A DNA stretch of 64,000 bases from JALELF01 sp964473455. Lineage in GTDB: Bacteria > Bacillota_I > Bacilli_A > RF39 > UBA660. Position 1 is the first letter of the stretch, and every line of letters starts with the position of its first letter. The notes below the pieces were generated by a model. That model worked only from the letters and a program-made list of their open reading frames with translations. It was not told where the DNA came from and searched no databases. Where the stretch lies: the NCBI GenBank assembly GCA_964473455.1, contig CAYYQX010000003.1, positions 62,001-126,000 of the forward strand. The letters run 5' to 3'. Position numbers and translations under genes: made by a program. This document shows positions 17,377-25,640 of the stretch, piece after piece.

Positions 17377-18741
17377 ATGGATGTAAAGTATATTTATGAA
17401 AATATTAATGACTTGCTTTCTAAAGAAGTAAGTGTTGAAGGTTGGATTAGGAACCATAGAAAACAAAAAGAATTTGGTTTTATTGATTTTTCGGATGGAA
17501 CTTGTTTTAAACATATGCAACTAGTTTATGACAATGAGTTAAGTGATTTTGAAAACATTACTAAAATTAAAAATGGTTCAGCAATAAAAGCTACTGGAAC
17601 TTTAGTAAAATCTAGTGGAAGTGGTCAAGATTATGAAATAAAGGTAAAAGAAATAACTTTACTTGGTGATTGTCCAGATGATTATCCTATGCAACCAAAA
17701 AGGCACACTAATGAATTTTTAAGAGAACAAGCTTACTTAAGACCAAGAGTTAACTTATTTAATGCCGTATTTAAAGTAAGAAGTGTCGCAGCTTTTGCAA
17801 TTCATAAGTACTTTAAAGACAATGGTTATGTTTATTTTCACGCACCAATAATTGCCGGAAGTGACTGTGAAGGTGCTGGAGAAATGTTTCAAGTAACAAC
17901 TTTAGATGAAACAAATAGTAAAACAGATTACAGTAAAGATTTTTTTGGTAAAAAGACATCTCTTACTGTGTCTGGCCAATTACAAGGAGAAACATTTGCG
18001 CTTGCCTATAAAAAAATATATACATTTGGGCCAACGTTTAGAGCGGAAAACTCGAATACAAAAACGCATGCTTCAGAATTTTGGATGATAGAGCCAGAAA
18101 TAGCTTTTTGTGATTTAAATAAATTAATGGATATTGAAGAAGATATGCTTAAAAATGTTGTTAGATATGTAATGGAAGAGTGTAAAGATGAAATAGAGTT
18201 CTTTAATAAGTTTGTTGATACGACATTAGTTGATAAGTTAAACAAATTATTAAATAATAAAGCTGTTAGAGTAACGCATAAAGAAGTAATAGATATTTTA
18301 TTGAATGCTGGTAAAAACTTTGAAAATACTCCAAAGCACGGTGAGGATATTGCAAAAGAGCACGAAAAGTATTTAACAGACGAATATTTTAAAGCTCCAG
18401 TATTTGTAACTAATTGGCCAAAGGATATTAAGGCATTTTATATGAAAATAAATCCTGACAGTGAAACTGTGGCGGCTGTAGACTTACTTGTACCTGGTGC
18501 GGGTGAGTTAATGGGCGGCAGTCAAAGAGAAGAAAATTACGATAAACTATATAAAAGAATGCAAGATATGAATATAGATACTAATGAACTTAATTGGTAT
18601 TTAAATTTAAGAAAATATGGTGGATGTATTCATTCAGGATTCGGAATGGGATTTGAAAGATTACTTATATATTTAACAGGTGTTGAAAATATAAGAGACG
18701 TTATACCGTACCCTAGGACACCAAATAATTGTCTTTATTAA
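17377..18741 (+). CDS. asnS: Asparaginyl-tRNA synthetase
   Basis: A 454-residue class IIb synthetase that charges tRNA-Asn. An N-terminal OB-fold anticodon domain (VSVEGWIRNHRKQKEFGFIDF...) precedes the catalytic core with motif 2 FGPTFRAENSNTKTHASEFWMIEPE and motif 3 GFGMGFERLLIYLTG. The Asn-type HTRAEFWM-like stretch and the end RDVIPYPRTPNNCLY distinguish it from AspRS. AGGAGG precedes ATG. It is controlled by the Asn T-box upstream. Length is normal. Confidence 0.95.
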   Translation: MDVKYIYENINDLLSKEVSVEGWIRNHRKQKEFGFIDFSDGTCFKHMQLVYDNELSDFENITKIKNGSAIKATGTLVKSSGSGQDYEIKVKEITLLGDCPDDYPMQPKRHTNEFLREQAYLRPRVNLFNAVFKVRSVAAFAIHKYFKDNGYVYFHAPIIAGSDCEGAGEMFQVTTLDETNSKTDYSKDFFGKKTSLTVSGQLQGETFALAYKKIYTFGPTFRAENSNTKTHASEFWMIEPEIAFCDLNKLMDIEEDMLKNVVRYVMEECKDEIEFFNKFVDTTLVDKLNKLLNNKAVRVTHKEVIDILLNAGKNFENTPKHGEDIAKEHEKYLTDEYFKAPVFVTNWPKDIKAFYMKINPDSETVAAVDLLVPGAGELMGGSQREENYDKLYKRMQDMNIDTNELNWYLNLRKYGGCIHSGFGMGFERLLIYLTGVENIRDVIPYPRTPNNCLY

Positions 18742-18751
18742 TATAAACGAT

Positions 18752-18940
18752 GAAATGGAAAAAGTAAAACTATAATTATTACAGAAAGCTAGTGGTTGTG
18801 GAAACTAGTATAAGAGTAGTTTGAAAAAACACCCATAGAGTTTAAAAGGAGAAGTCCTATATAACTTACGAGATGTCAGTTGATAAGAAGAGTGGTACCG
18901 CGAATGTTTTTGCCTCTTTAGTTATTAACTGATTTTTTAT
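18752..18940 (+). promoter_or_regulatory. T-box leader (Asn specifier) of gatCAB-aspS
   Basis: A second T-box, very similar to that of asnS: shared AATTATTACAGAAAGCTAGT and GGAGAAGTCCTATATAACTT blocks. T-box AAGAGTGGTACCGCGA is at about 18889-18903. The specifier position reads GAA...AAC-A with AAC at 18828-18830, again Asn. The terminator pairs TCAGTT (18876-18881) with AACTGA (18927-18932) followed by T6. I see no good promoter between asnS and this leader, so it may be fed by read-through from asnS, giving two T-boxes in series. Confidence 0.88.
18876..18938 (+). terminator. T-box regulated terminator before gatC
   Basis: TCAGTTGATAA region pairs with TTATTAACTGA region, with AAGAG/CCTCTTT inside, followed by TTTTTT (18933-18938). 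Confidence 0.75.
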
Positions 18941-18954
18941 ATCAAGGAGGAAAT

Positions 18955-19242
18955 ATGATAGACAAAGAAAAATTAGAAATTTATGCTGAAAAGTTGATGT
19001 TTAAGATGAGTGAAGAAGAACTTACTACTTTACAAGATGAATTTAATATTATTATTAAACAAATGGAAGCGATAGGTAAAATAAAAGGAATAGATGAAGT
19101 TGAACCAATGACTTTCCCTTTTAGTATGGCTGCCATTTTAAGAGAAGATGTTGTAGGAGAATCTTTGACTGTAGATGAGGTATTGAAAAATACACTTCAT
19201 CAAGTTAATGATCAAGTAAAAGTGCCTAAGGTGGTGGAATGA
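18955..19242 (+). CDS. gatC: Asp/Glu-tRNA amidotransferase subunit C
   Basis: A 95-residue small subunit that holds GatA and GatB together. The pattern LMFKMSEEELTTLQDEFNIIIKQMEAIGKIKGIDEVEPMTFP...LREDVVGESLTVDEVLKN is typical of GatC. AAGGAGG precedes ATG. Its TGA overlaps the start of gatA, giving translational coupling. The operon context with aspS and an Asn T-box suggests that this complex amidates Asp-tRNA-Asn. Confidence 0.93.
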   Translation: MIDKEKLEIYAEKLMFKMSEEELTTLQDEFNIIIKQMEAIGKIKGIDEVEPMTFPFSMAAILREDVVGESLTVDEVLKNTLHQVNDQVKVPKVVE

Positions 19243-20678
19243 TGGAATATCAAAGAAGTTTAATACCTGATTTAAAAGAAATGAATGGAGAAACTTTATT
19301 TAAAGAAGCAAATACTTTAGCTCATAAATATCAAGATGAGTATAACTGTTTTGTAACTATACTTGATAAATACGTAAATAAAGGTAAAAATCAAACTCTG
19401 TTATCTAATATTCCATATGTCCTAAAAGATAATTTTTCAACAAGTGGTATTTTAACAACCGCATCATCTAACATTTTAAAAAACTATATTCCAGTATATG
19501 ATTCTACAGTTTATAAAAAGTTAAAAGAAGCTGGAGCTGTTTTAATTGGCAAAACAGTATTAGATGAGCTTGCGATGGGTGGGACAGGAACAACAGGGCA
19601 CACTGGGCCAACATTAAATCCTTGGGATAAAAAAAGGCTTATTGGTGGATCGTCATGTGGTAGTGCGGCAGCTGTTAGTCTTGGAATAGTTCCTTTTTCT
19701 ATTGGAAGTGATACAGGAGACTCTGTTAGAAAACCTGCCGCATATGGAGGGGTTGTCGGATTTAAACCGACATATGGAAGAATTTCCAGATATGGGTTAT
19801 TTGCTTTCGCATCTAGTCTAGATCACGTTGGGATATTTGCTAGAAGTGTAAAAGATATTTCTACGGTAACAGATGTTTTAAAAGGAAAAGATATATTTGA
19901 TATGACTAGCTTAAAAGATGACAACAAAGTTTATGCTGACTTATTAGAAAACAATGTTAAAGGTAAGAAGTTATTTTATATTAAAGAAGCAATTAACTTT
20001 GAATCCAAAACATCTATGTTAGAAAAGGTGCTAGAAAACTTTAAAGAAGTAGTAGAAAATTGTAAGACTTTAGGAATGGAAGTAGAAGAAGTGTCTATTG
20101 AAAAAGAAATAATGAATGCGATATATCCAACATATATGACAATATCTTGTGCGGAAGCTACGAGTAATAATTCTAATTTAACAGGAATTTCTTTTGGTGT
20201 TAGAGGTGAAGGATCTTCTATTGAAGACATTGTGTTTGATGCTAGAACTAAAGGCTTTTCTGAACTCATTAAAAGAAGATTTGTTATAGGAAGTTATGTT
20301 CTTCAAAAAGAAAATCAAGAAAAGCTATTTTTAAATGCTTGCCGAATTAGAAGAATCATTGTAGATAAAATGAATGAGTTATTTAAGAAGTATGATGCGC
20401 TTATTATGCCGGCAAGTGGATCTATTGCTCCTTTATTTAATGAAGCAAGTGATAGATTATCTGATACTTATTTGATTTTAGAAAATCATTTAGCAATAGC
20501 CAACTTTGGAGGATTTCCATCTATTACAATACCATCTGGCATAATAGATAATATGCCAGTAGGTGTCAATATAACTGGTAGGGTATGTGAAGATGATATT
20601 GTTTTAAATATTGCGAGTAAGTTAGAAGGAACTATGAATTATAAAGGAATGGTTGCGGGTGATTTATGTATAAAGTAG
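19242..20678 (+). CDS. gatA: Asp/Glu-tRNA amidotransferase subunit A
   Basis: About 478 residues; ATG 19239 or 19242 are both possible, the second being better spaced from AAGGTGG. An amidase-signature enzyme that releases ammonia from glutamine. The catalytic triad is visible as Lys62 (VLKDNF), cis-Ser137 (GGSSCGS) and nucleophile Ser161 in GSDTGDSVRKPAAYGG. Most bacterial GatA proteins have TGGS, so Asp160 is a variation beside the nucleophile. FKPTYGRISRYG is typical. It overlaps gatB by 13 bases. Confidence 0.95.
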   Translation: MEYQRSLIPDLKEMNGETLFKEANTLAHKYQDEYNCFVTILDKYVNKGKNQTLLSNIPYVLKDNFSTSGILTTASSNILKNYIPVYDSTVYKKLKEAGAVLIGKTVLDELAMGGTGTTGHTGPTLNPWDKKRLIGGSSCGSAAAVSLGIVPFSIGSDTGDSVRKPAAYGGVVGFKPTYGRISRYGLFAFASSLDHVGIFARSVKDISTVTDVLKGKDIFDMTSLKDDNKVYADLLENNVKGKKLFYIKEAINFESKTSMLEKVLENFKEVVENCKTLGMEVEEVSIEKEIMNAIYPTYMTISCAEATSNNSNLTGISFGVRGEGSSIEDIVFDARTKGFSELIKRRFVIGSYVLQKENQEKLFLNACRIRRIIVDKMNELFKKYDALIMPASGSIAPLFNEASDRLSDTYLILENHLAIANFGGFPSITIPSGIIDNMPVGVNITGRVCEDDIVLNIASKLEGTMNYKGMVAGDLCIK

Positions 20679-22090
20679 TAATAGGTTTAGAAGTTCATTG
20701 TGAGCTTAAAACAGAATCTAAAAACTTTTCGAGTAGTAAAAACGAATACACAAGTAACCCAAACATTAATGTGTCTCCAGTAGATATGGGGCTTCCTGGG
20801 ATTTTACCTGTTGTAAATATGGAAGCTTGTAGGAAAGCTCTTAAAATAGCGCTTGCTTTAAATTGTAAAACACCTAATGTTATAATGTTTGATCGAAAAA
20901 ACTATTATTACCCTGATTTACCAAAAGGTTACCAAATAACACAAGTAACTAAGCCTTTTGGAAAAGAAGGAGAAGTAACGTTTTTTGTAGGAGATAAAGA
21001 AAAGACGGTTCAAATTCATCAAATTCACTTAGAAGAAGATACGGCTTCTTTAGAACACTTTTCTAACTATTCTTTAATTGACTATAACCGTTCTGGTATT
21101 CCACTAGTTGAAGTAGTAACTGAACCTTGTATGCATTCGGCCGATGAAGCTGTTGCTTTCTTAGAATACTTAAGAGATGTGTTTTTATACTGTGAGGTAA
21201 GTGAGGCAAAAAGTGATAAAGGGCAAATGAGATGTGATGTCAATGTTTCTTTAATGAAAGAAGAAGATAATAAGCTGGGAACAAAAGTAGAAATGAAAAA
21301 CATTAATGCTTTTACTAGTGTAAGGGACGCTATTGAGTATGAAGTGAAAAGACAAGCTAGTATTTTAGATAAAGGGGAAAAGGTTATTCAAGAAACTAGA
21401 AGGATAGATGTTGATGGTAAAACTTATTCAATGAGAGAAAAGGTTGATGCGGTAGACTACAAGTATTTTGTTGAGCCAAATATACCACCAATTAAAATAA
21501 CTAAAGAATTTGTTGAGGAAATCAAAAAAAATGTTCCAGAACTACAGTATTCTAGAATAAAAAAATATATGGAATTGGGTTTATCTTTTTATGATGCTTC
21601 TGTTTTGGCAAAAGATAAAGGAATATCTGACTACTATGAAGAGGTTTTAAATTTAGTGGACGATAAAACTTCCGTTACGCTTTGGGTATCAACAATAGTT
21701 CTTGGTTCTTTAAATAAGTTAGAACTAAGTATAAAAGACTTTTTCATAACTCCAAAGATGTTGTCTGGTGTTATTAACTTAGTTAATGGTAATAAAATGT
21801 CTTTAATAAAAGCAAAAGAAACTTTATATAAAGCTATGGACATTAAGAAAGATCCTATGTTAATGGTTGAAGAATTAAATTTAAGACAAATAAATAGTGA
21901 AGAAGATTTAATTAAATATATTAGAGAAGCTATAAATGAAAATGAATTTCAAAAGCTTGAATACTTATCGGGTAAAGAATATATTGCTAATTTCTTTGTT
22001 GGAAAAGTAATGGAAAAAACAAATAAGCAAGCAGATCCTAAAGTGGCTTTAAAGCTGATTAAGGAAGAGTTAGAAAGGATTAAACAATGA
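20666..22090 (+). CDS. gatB: Asp/Glu-tRNA amidotransferase subunit B
   Basis: A 474-residue kinase-like subunit that activates misacylated tRNA for amidation. GLEVHCELKTESKNFSSS near the N terminus, then the family signature DRKNYYYPDLPKGYQITQ (about 73-90), LEEDTASLEH and DYNRSGIPLVEVVTEP. The C-terminal YqeY-like tRNA-binding tail is present. It overlaps gatA upstream and shares ATGA with aspS downstream, so the four genes form one tightly coupled operon. Confidence 0.95.
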   Translation: MYKVVIGLEVHCELKTESKNFSSSKNEYTSNPNINVSPVDMGLPGILPVVNMEACRKALKIALALNCKTPNVIMFDRKNYYYPDLPKGYQITQVTKPFGKEGEVTFFVGDKEKTVQIHQIHLEEDTASLEHFSNYSLIDYNRSGIPLVEVVTEPCMHSADEAVAFLEYLRDVFLYCEVSEAKSDKGQMRCDVNVSLMKEEDNKLGTKVEMKNINAFTSVRDAIEYEVKRQASILDKGEKVIQETRRIDVDGKTYSMREKVDAVDYKYFVEPNIPPIKITKEFVEEIKKNVPELQYSRIKKYMELGLSFYDASVLAKDKGISDYYEEVLNLVDDKTSVTLWVSTIVLGSLNKLELSIKDFFITPKMLSGVINLVNGNKMSLIKAKETLYKAMDIKKDPMLMVEELNLRQINSEEDLIKYIREAINENEFQKLEYLSGKEYIANFFVGKVMEKTNKQADPKVALKLIKEELERIKQ

Positions 22091-23805
22091 AAAATGCATA
22101 TGCAGGTAAATTAGATAATACATATATTGGTAAAGTTGTTACAATATGTGGTTTTGTTGAAAATATTCGCGACCATGGAGGAATAATATTTTTAGATATT
22201 AGAGATATGTATGGAACTGTACAAGTTGTAAGTAGTGATAATACTATGTTTGATGGGATAACTAGAGAATCTAGTGTTAGTATAGAAGGTTTAGTTAGAA
22301 AAAGAAGTGAAGAAGACTTTAACCCTAGACTTAAAAGTGGTGAGATAGAAGTTTTAGTAAGTAAAATAGAAGTTCTTAATTTAGCTTCTAATGTTCTTCC
22401 TTTTGAAGTTATGACATCTCATGAAGTGAGCGAAGAAGTAAGACTCAAATACCGCTATTTAGATCTTAGGAACCCTAAGGTTAAAAACAATATATTGTTT
22501 AGAACTAAAGTTATTAATTATTTAAGAGAAAAAATGACTTCTAAGGACTTCATTGAAGTTCAAACACCTATTCTAACAGCGTCTTCTCCGGAAGGAGCAA
22601 GAGATTTTATTGTGCCTTCAAGAAAGTTTCACGGTAAGTTTTATGCTCTACCTCAAGCCCCACAAATATATAAACAGCTATTAATGGTAAGTGGATTTGA
22701 TAAGTATTTTCAAATTGCGCCTTGTTTTAGAGATGAGGATGCGAGAAGTGATAGAATTTATGGAGAGTTTTATCAGTTAGATTTAGAGATGAGTTTTGTA
22801 GAAGAAGAGGACGTTTTAGAAGTTGGAGAAGAAATTTTTTATGATACTTTTAAAAAGTTTGGTAATAAAGAGGTAAGTACCAGACCTTTTAAAAGAATAA
22901 GTTATCAAGAGTCTATGGAAAAGTATGGGACTGATAAGCCAGATTTAAGAAACCCGTTAGAAATAATTGATTTGAGTGAAGATTTTATTGATTCAGAGTT
23001 TAAACCTTTTAGAGGGATAACAGTTAAAGGAATTAAAGTAGAAGGTATTGGTGATAAGTCTAATTCTTGGTTTAATGAGGTTGTTGAGTTTGCTAAAAGT
23101 ATTGGTATGCCTGGAATAGGGTACATTACTATGGAAGAAGATGGTTTTAAAGGGCCTATTGATAAGTTTTTAAGTGTCATTGAAAGAGAAGAGTTAATTA
23201 AAAAAACTGGCTTAAAAGTAAATGATGTTCTATTCTTTATAGCGGATAGAAAAAAGGCTTCGCATTTAGCAGGTTTAATTAGAGATGAGCTAGGTAGGAA
23301 GTTAAACTTAATAGATAGTAATAAGTTTGAGTTTTGTATTGTAAATGATTTTCCAATGTTTGAATGGGATGAAGAGGAAGAAAAGTATAAGTTTACTCAT
23401 AATCCGTTTAGTATGCCAAAAGGTATGAAAGAAAATCCGCTAGATGTAATAGCGTACCAATATGACTTTGTTTGTAATGGTGTTGAACTGGCAAGTGGAG
23501 CTGTTCGAAATCATAGGATAGATATTATGGAAAAAGTTTTTGAAATTGGGGGATATACTAAAGAGGAACTTGAGAACAGATTTAGAAGTCTTTATACAGC
23601 GTTTAAGTATGGAGCACCACCTCATGCGGGTATGGCCCCTGGAATTGATCGGATGATTATGATGTTATTGGATGAGAAGAATATTCGTGACACTGTTGCT
23701 TTCCCAATGAGTGCATCAGGCGTTGATACTATGATGAATGCCCCTTGTAGTATAGGTGAAAAGGAGCTTAGAGAAGTACATATCAGAGTTAGAGAGAAGA
23801 ATTAA
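22087..23805 (+). CDS. aspS: Aspartyl-tRNA synthetase, bacterial type (possibly non-discriminating)
   Basis: A 572-residue class IIb synthetase. N-terminal OB fold (GKVVTICGFVENIRDHGGIIFLDIRDMYGTVQVV), catalytic core with FRDEDARSDRIYGEFYQLDLEMSF (motif 2), a bacterial GAD insertion (about 280-410) and motif 3 APGIDRMIMMLLDEKNIRD. Being last in a gatCAB operon under an Asn T-box implies that it also charges tRNA-Asn with Asp for amidation; this is inference from context, as discriminating residues were not scored. Slightly short of the 585-600 norm. Confidence 0.93.
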   Translation: MKNAYAGKLDNTYIGKVVTICGFVENIRDHGGIIFLDIRDMYGTVQVVSSDNTMFDGITRESSVSIEGLVRKRSEEDFNPRLKSGEIEVLVSKIEVLNLASNVLPFEVMTSHEVSEEVRLKYRYLDLRNPKVKNNILFRTKVINYLREKMTSKDFIEVQTPILTASSPEGARDFIVPSRKFHGKFYALPQAPQIYKQLLMVSGFDKYFQIAPCFRDEDARSDRIYGEFYQLDLEMSFVEEEDVLEVGEEIFYDTFKKFGNKEVSTRPFKRISYQESMEKYGTDKPDLRNPLEIIDLSEDFIDSEFKPFRGITVKGIKVEGIGDKSNSWFNEVVEFAKSIGMPGIGYITMEEDGFKGPIDKFLSVIEREELIKKTGLKVNDVLFFIADRKKASHLAGLIRDELGRKLNLIDSNKFEFCIVNDFPMFEWDEEEEKYKFTHNPFSMPKGMKENPLDVIAYQYDFVCNGVELASGAVRNHRIDIMEKVFEIGGYTKEELENRFRSLYTAFKYGAPPHAGMAPGIDRMIMMLLDEKNIRDTVAFPMSASGVDTMMNAPCSIGEKELREVHIRVREKN

Positions 23806-23833
23806 AGTTATTATATTTTTATAAAAAGCTTTC

Positions 23834-23862
23834 TTGACTTTTTAATAAGAAGATAGTATATT
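23834..23862 (+). promoter_or_regulatory. Promoter of the ToxI-ToxN operon
   Basis: TTGACT (23834-23839), 17-base spacer, TATATT (23857-23862). Transcription would start near 23869, before a small hairpin AAACAATAT/ATATTGTTT (23891-23915) and the antitoxin repeats. Confidence 0.7.
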
Positions 23863-23927
23863 TACATTACATAAGTAATTATGTTGAGCAAAACAATATG
23901 TAATAAATATTGTTTGGCAATAAAAAG

Positions 23928-24032
23928 CGGTGATTCCCACCATAAGAGGAACTAATTAAACACGGTGATTCCGACCGTATAACAGGAACTTAAAAAAGCG
24001 GTGATTCCCACCATAAGAGGAACTTAAAAAAG
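23928..24032 (+). repeat. Three tandem 35-36-base antitoxin repeats
   Basis: Units begin with CGGTGATT at 23928, 23963 and 23999 (spacing 35 and 36). Units 1 and 3 share CGGTGATTCCCACCATAAGA then GGAACT. Unit 2 differs: the second arm is GACCGT and the middle ATAACAGGAACT. In unit 2 ACGGT pairs with ACCGT, while units 1 and 3 pair GGTG with CACC, so the hairpin is kept despite the changes. Confidence 0.85.
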
Positions 24033-24065
24033 AAACTAGAGGTAAAACTCTAGTTTTGTTTTTAT
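24033..24065 (+). terminator. Leaky terminator between ToxI repeats and ToxN
   Basis: AAACTAGAG (24033-24041), loop GTAAAA, CTCTAGTTT (24048-24056), then T-rich. This placement is standard in type III systems and keeps antitoxin RNA in excess over toxin mRNA. Confidence 0.85.
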
Positions 24066-24086
24066 ATATGAATAAGGAGGTGAGAC

Positions 24087-24605
24087 ATGAAAGAATCATT
24101 AATATTAGTTAGAATTGAAGCCAATTATTGTAATTATTTAAGAAAATACGATAACAAAGTACCGTATAACTATGACGAGAAAAGTTTAAGACCTTTTGTT
24201 GAAGTTTTATTTAAAGTGAAAAACCATATGTATTTTGCCCCTCTATCAAGCCCTAAGCAAAAACATTTAAAGCTAAAAGCAAAGTTAGATTTTTTGAAGA
24301 TAGATGGTGGGAAACTTGGAGCAATAAATTTTAATAATATGATACCAGTAACAAAAAGCAATATAGTCAAAATTGATTTATATAAAAAAGGTGTTACGAG
24401 GGGTGAGGAAAAATATATTAAGTTATTAAAAGAGCAAATATATTGGCTAAATCGTAACAACGAAAAACTTTATGGTAGGGCAAAAAGGTTATATAATAAA
24501 TATACAAATAAGACGTTAGATCAAAGTACAGCAAGGCGTTGTTGTACTTTTCAATTATTGGAAGAAAAATGCAAAGAATACAATCAAAAAGAATATGAAA
24601 ATTAA
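24087..24605 (+). CDS. toxN: Type III toxin ToxN/AbiQ endoribonuclease
   Basis: A 172-residue protein of the ToxN/AbiQ family. The N terminus has NYCNYLRKYDNKVPYNYDEKS, then the hallmark HMYFAPLSSPKQKHLKLK, GGKLGAINFNNMIPV and the C-terminal CTFQLLEEKCKEY. These enzymes cut RNA at A-rich sites and often act in phage defence by abortive infection. AAGGAGGTGA precedes ATG 24087. The upstream terminator and RNA repeats complete the system. Length matches the family (about 165-180). Confidence 0.9.
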   Translation: MKESLILVRIEANYCNYLRKYDNKVPYNYDEKSLRPFVEVLFKVKNHMYFAPLSSPKQKHLKLKAKLDFLKIDGGKLGAINFNNMIPVTKSNIVKIDLYKKGVTRGEEKYIKLLKEQIYWLNRNNEKLYGRAKRLYNKYTNKTLDQSTARRCCTFQLLEEKCKEYNQKEYEN

Positions 24606-24820
24606 AATGTGTCACATAATTACAACGTTATGGAATATATTTGTTGATAATGCGACGCCAAGAAACTGATAAAGCGTTTGACAGCTTTTAAATAAAAGAG
24701 TAATATTTAAAGCAAATCTTATTTAAAAGGAGAGGAATCCTATGAAAAAGATTGCAAAAAAACATAATTGATGCAAAGCAATTGGTAAAAAAGAAAGAGA
24801 ATTGATAGAGGGAGAAATGA
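24606..24820 (+). other. Gene-free stretch with a broken mini-gene
   Basis: After toxN there is no convincing gene. At 24728-24740 AAAGGAGAGGAATCCT precedes ATG 24741, which opens only nine codons (MKKIAKKHN) before TGA. Removing one A from the run at about 24756-24762 would extend the reading to about 20 codons, so this may be the frameshifted start of a lost gene. No terminator was identified. Confidence 0.35.
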
Positions 24821-25510
24821 ATGTATAGTATTTTATTAAGTAAAATTGAAAACTCCGAGGATTTAATAGCAAAAAGATTGAAAGAGATAATTTTAAAAGA
24901 ATCAAAAGTTCTTATTTTTCCTTGGGCATTTCCTAAGGAAATTTCTAGTGAGGAATTCGAAAATAATTATTTTTCAGTAAAAGGAGAAAGATATAAAAAA
25001 TATTTGAGAGGTTTAGAAAAATTTAATATCAAAAAAGAGAACTGTATTATTTGTAACCCCTACAAAGATTCAAAAACTCAATTAAAAAAAATGATAAAAC
25101 AAAGTGATGTATTGATATTCCCGGGCGGAAATCCAGAAATGTTTTTTCAAAAAGTGTTACACGATACAGAACTTATATATGATATAAAACATTTTAGAGG
25201 GATCATCATCGGCGAAAGCGCTGGTGCAGAATTACAATTAAAAAGATATTTTATCACGAGTACAAACAATTTTTATAAATATATGGCTTTTTATGATGGA
25301 TTTGGAATTATAAATGATAGTTTTCTTTTAGATGTTCATACAAAAAAAGAAGCTAAATATATTTTAGAATTGCAGAATATAGCAAACAGTACTAATATGC
25401 TTATTTATGCTATTTGTGATGATGGTGCAATTGTATATGATAGAACGACCAAAAAGATAGAAACATACGGGCAAGTTGAAATTATTAAACCTAATAATCA
25501 AATTATTTGA
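24821..25510 (+). CDS. Peptidase family S51 (peptidase E-like) protein
   Basis: A 229-residue class I glutamine-amidotransferase-like fold. DVLIFPGGNPEMFF (about 98-111) and the nucleophile elbow IIIGESAGAELQLKR with Ser at about 134 match S51 peptidases (dipeptidase E, cyanophycinase). A later DVHTKKEA may supply the His. Peptidase E cleaves Asp-X dipeptides, but S51 members vary, so the substrate is unknown. AGGGAGAAATGA precedes ATG 24821. A terminator follows about 40 bases after the stop. Confidence 0.75.
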   Translation: MYSILLSKIENSEDLIAKRLKEIILKESKVLIFPWAFPKEISSEEFENNYFSVKGERYKKYLRGLEKFNIKKENCIICNPYKDSKTQLKKMIKQSDVLIFPGGNPEMFFQKVLHDTELIYDIKHFRGIIIGESAGAELQLKRYFITSTNNFYKYMAFYDGFGIINDSFLLDVHTKKEAKYILELQNIANSTNMLIYAICDDGAIVYDRTTKKIETYGQVEIIKPNNQII

Positions 25511-25511
25511 C

Positions 25512-25640
25512 AATTCAATACTAAAGGTATAAAATCAATAACAATTATCAAAAGCAACGTTGTAGGACTCCTATTACGTTGCTTTTTGCTCTATAAGGGG
25601 GTTACTTATGGATAAAAAATATCATTTAAAAGAAAAAATA
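25512..25640 (+). repeat. rel leader and start, first (intact) copy of a duplication
   Basis: This stretch, from just after the peptidase stop to codon 11 of rel, reappears in decayed form at about 27900-28035. Shared landmarks are ATCAATAACAATTATCAAA, the CGTTGTAGG hairpin, CTCTATAA and ATGGATAAAAA. Confidence 0.7.
25550..25587 (+). terminator. Hairpin in the rel leader (terminator or attenuator)
   Basis: AAAGCAACGT (25551-25560) pairs with ACGTTGCTTT (about 25575-25584), followed by T. It can end the S51 peptidase transcript or attenuate rel. A diverged copy with the pairing kept by G-U changes occurs at about 27940-27975. Confidence 0.65.

Larger units (their letters stand above)
23869..24065 (+). 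ncRNA. toxI: ToxI-like RNA antitoxin (three repeats)
   Basis: Non-coding stretch between promoter and terminator containing three tandem units of 34-36 bases, directly upstream of a ToxN/AbiQ gene. In type III systems the toxin endoribonuclease cuts the repeat RNA into units that form pseudoknots and block it. Each unit here has CGGTGATTCC then an ACC complement, an AAGAGGAAC-like segment and an A-rich linker, the same overall design as known ToxI units, which also contain GGTGATT. The exact 5' end is inferred from the promoter. Confidence 0.8.

Noticed and set aside
23928..24032. Possible CRISPR array
   Set aside because: The three units are contiguous with no unique spacers, sit between a promoter and a terminator, and precede a ToxN gene, so they are antitoxin repeats.
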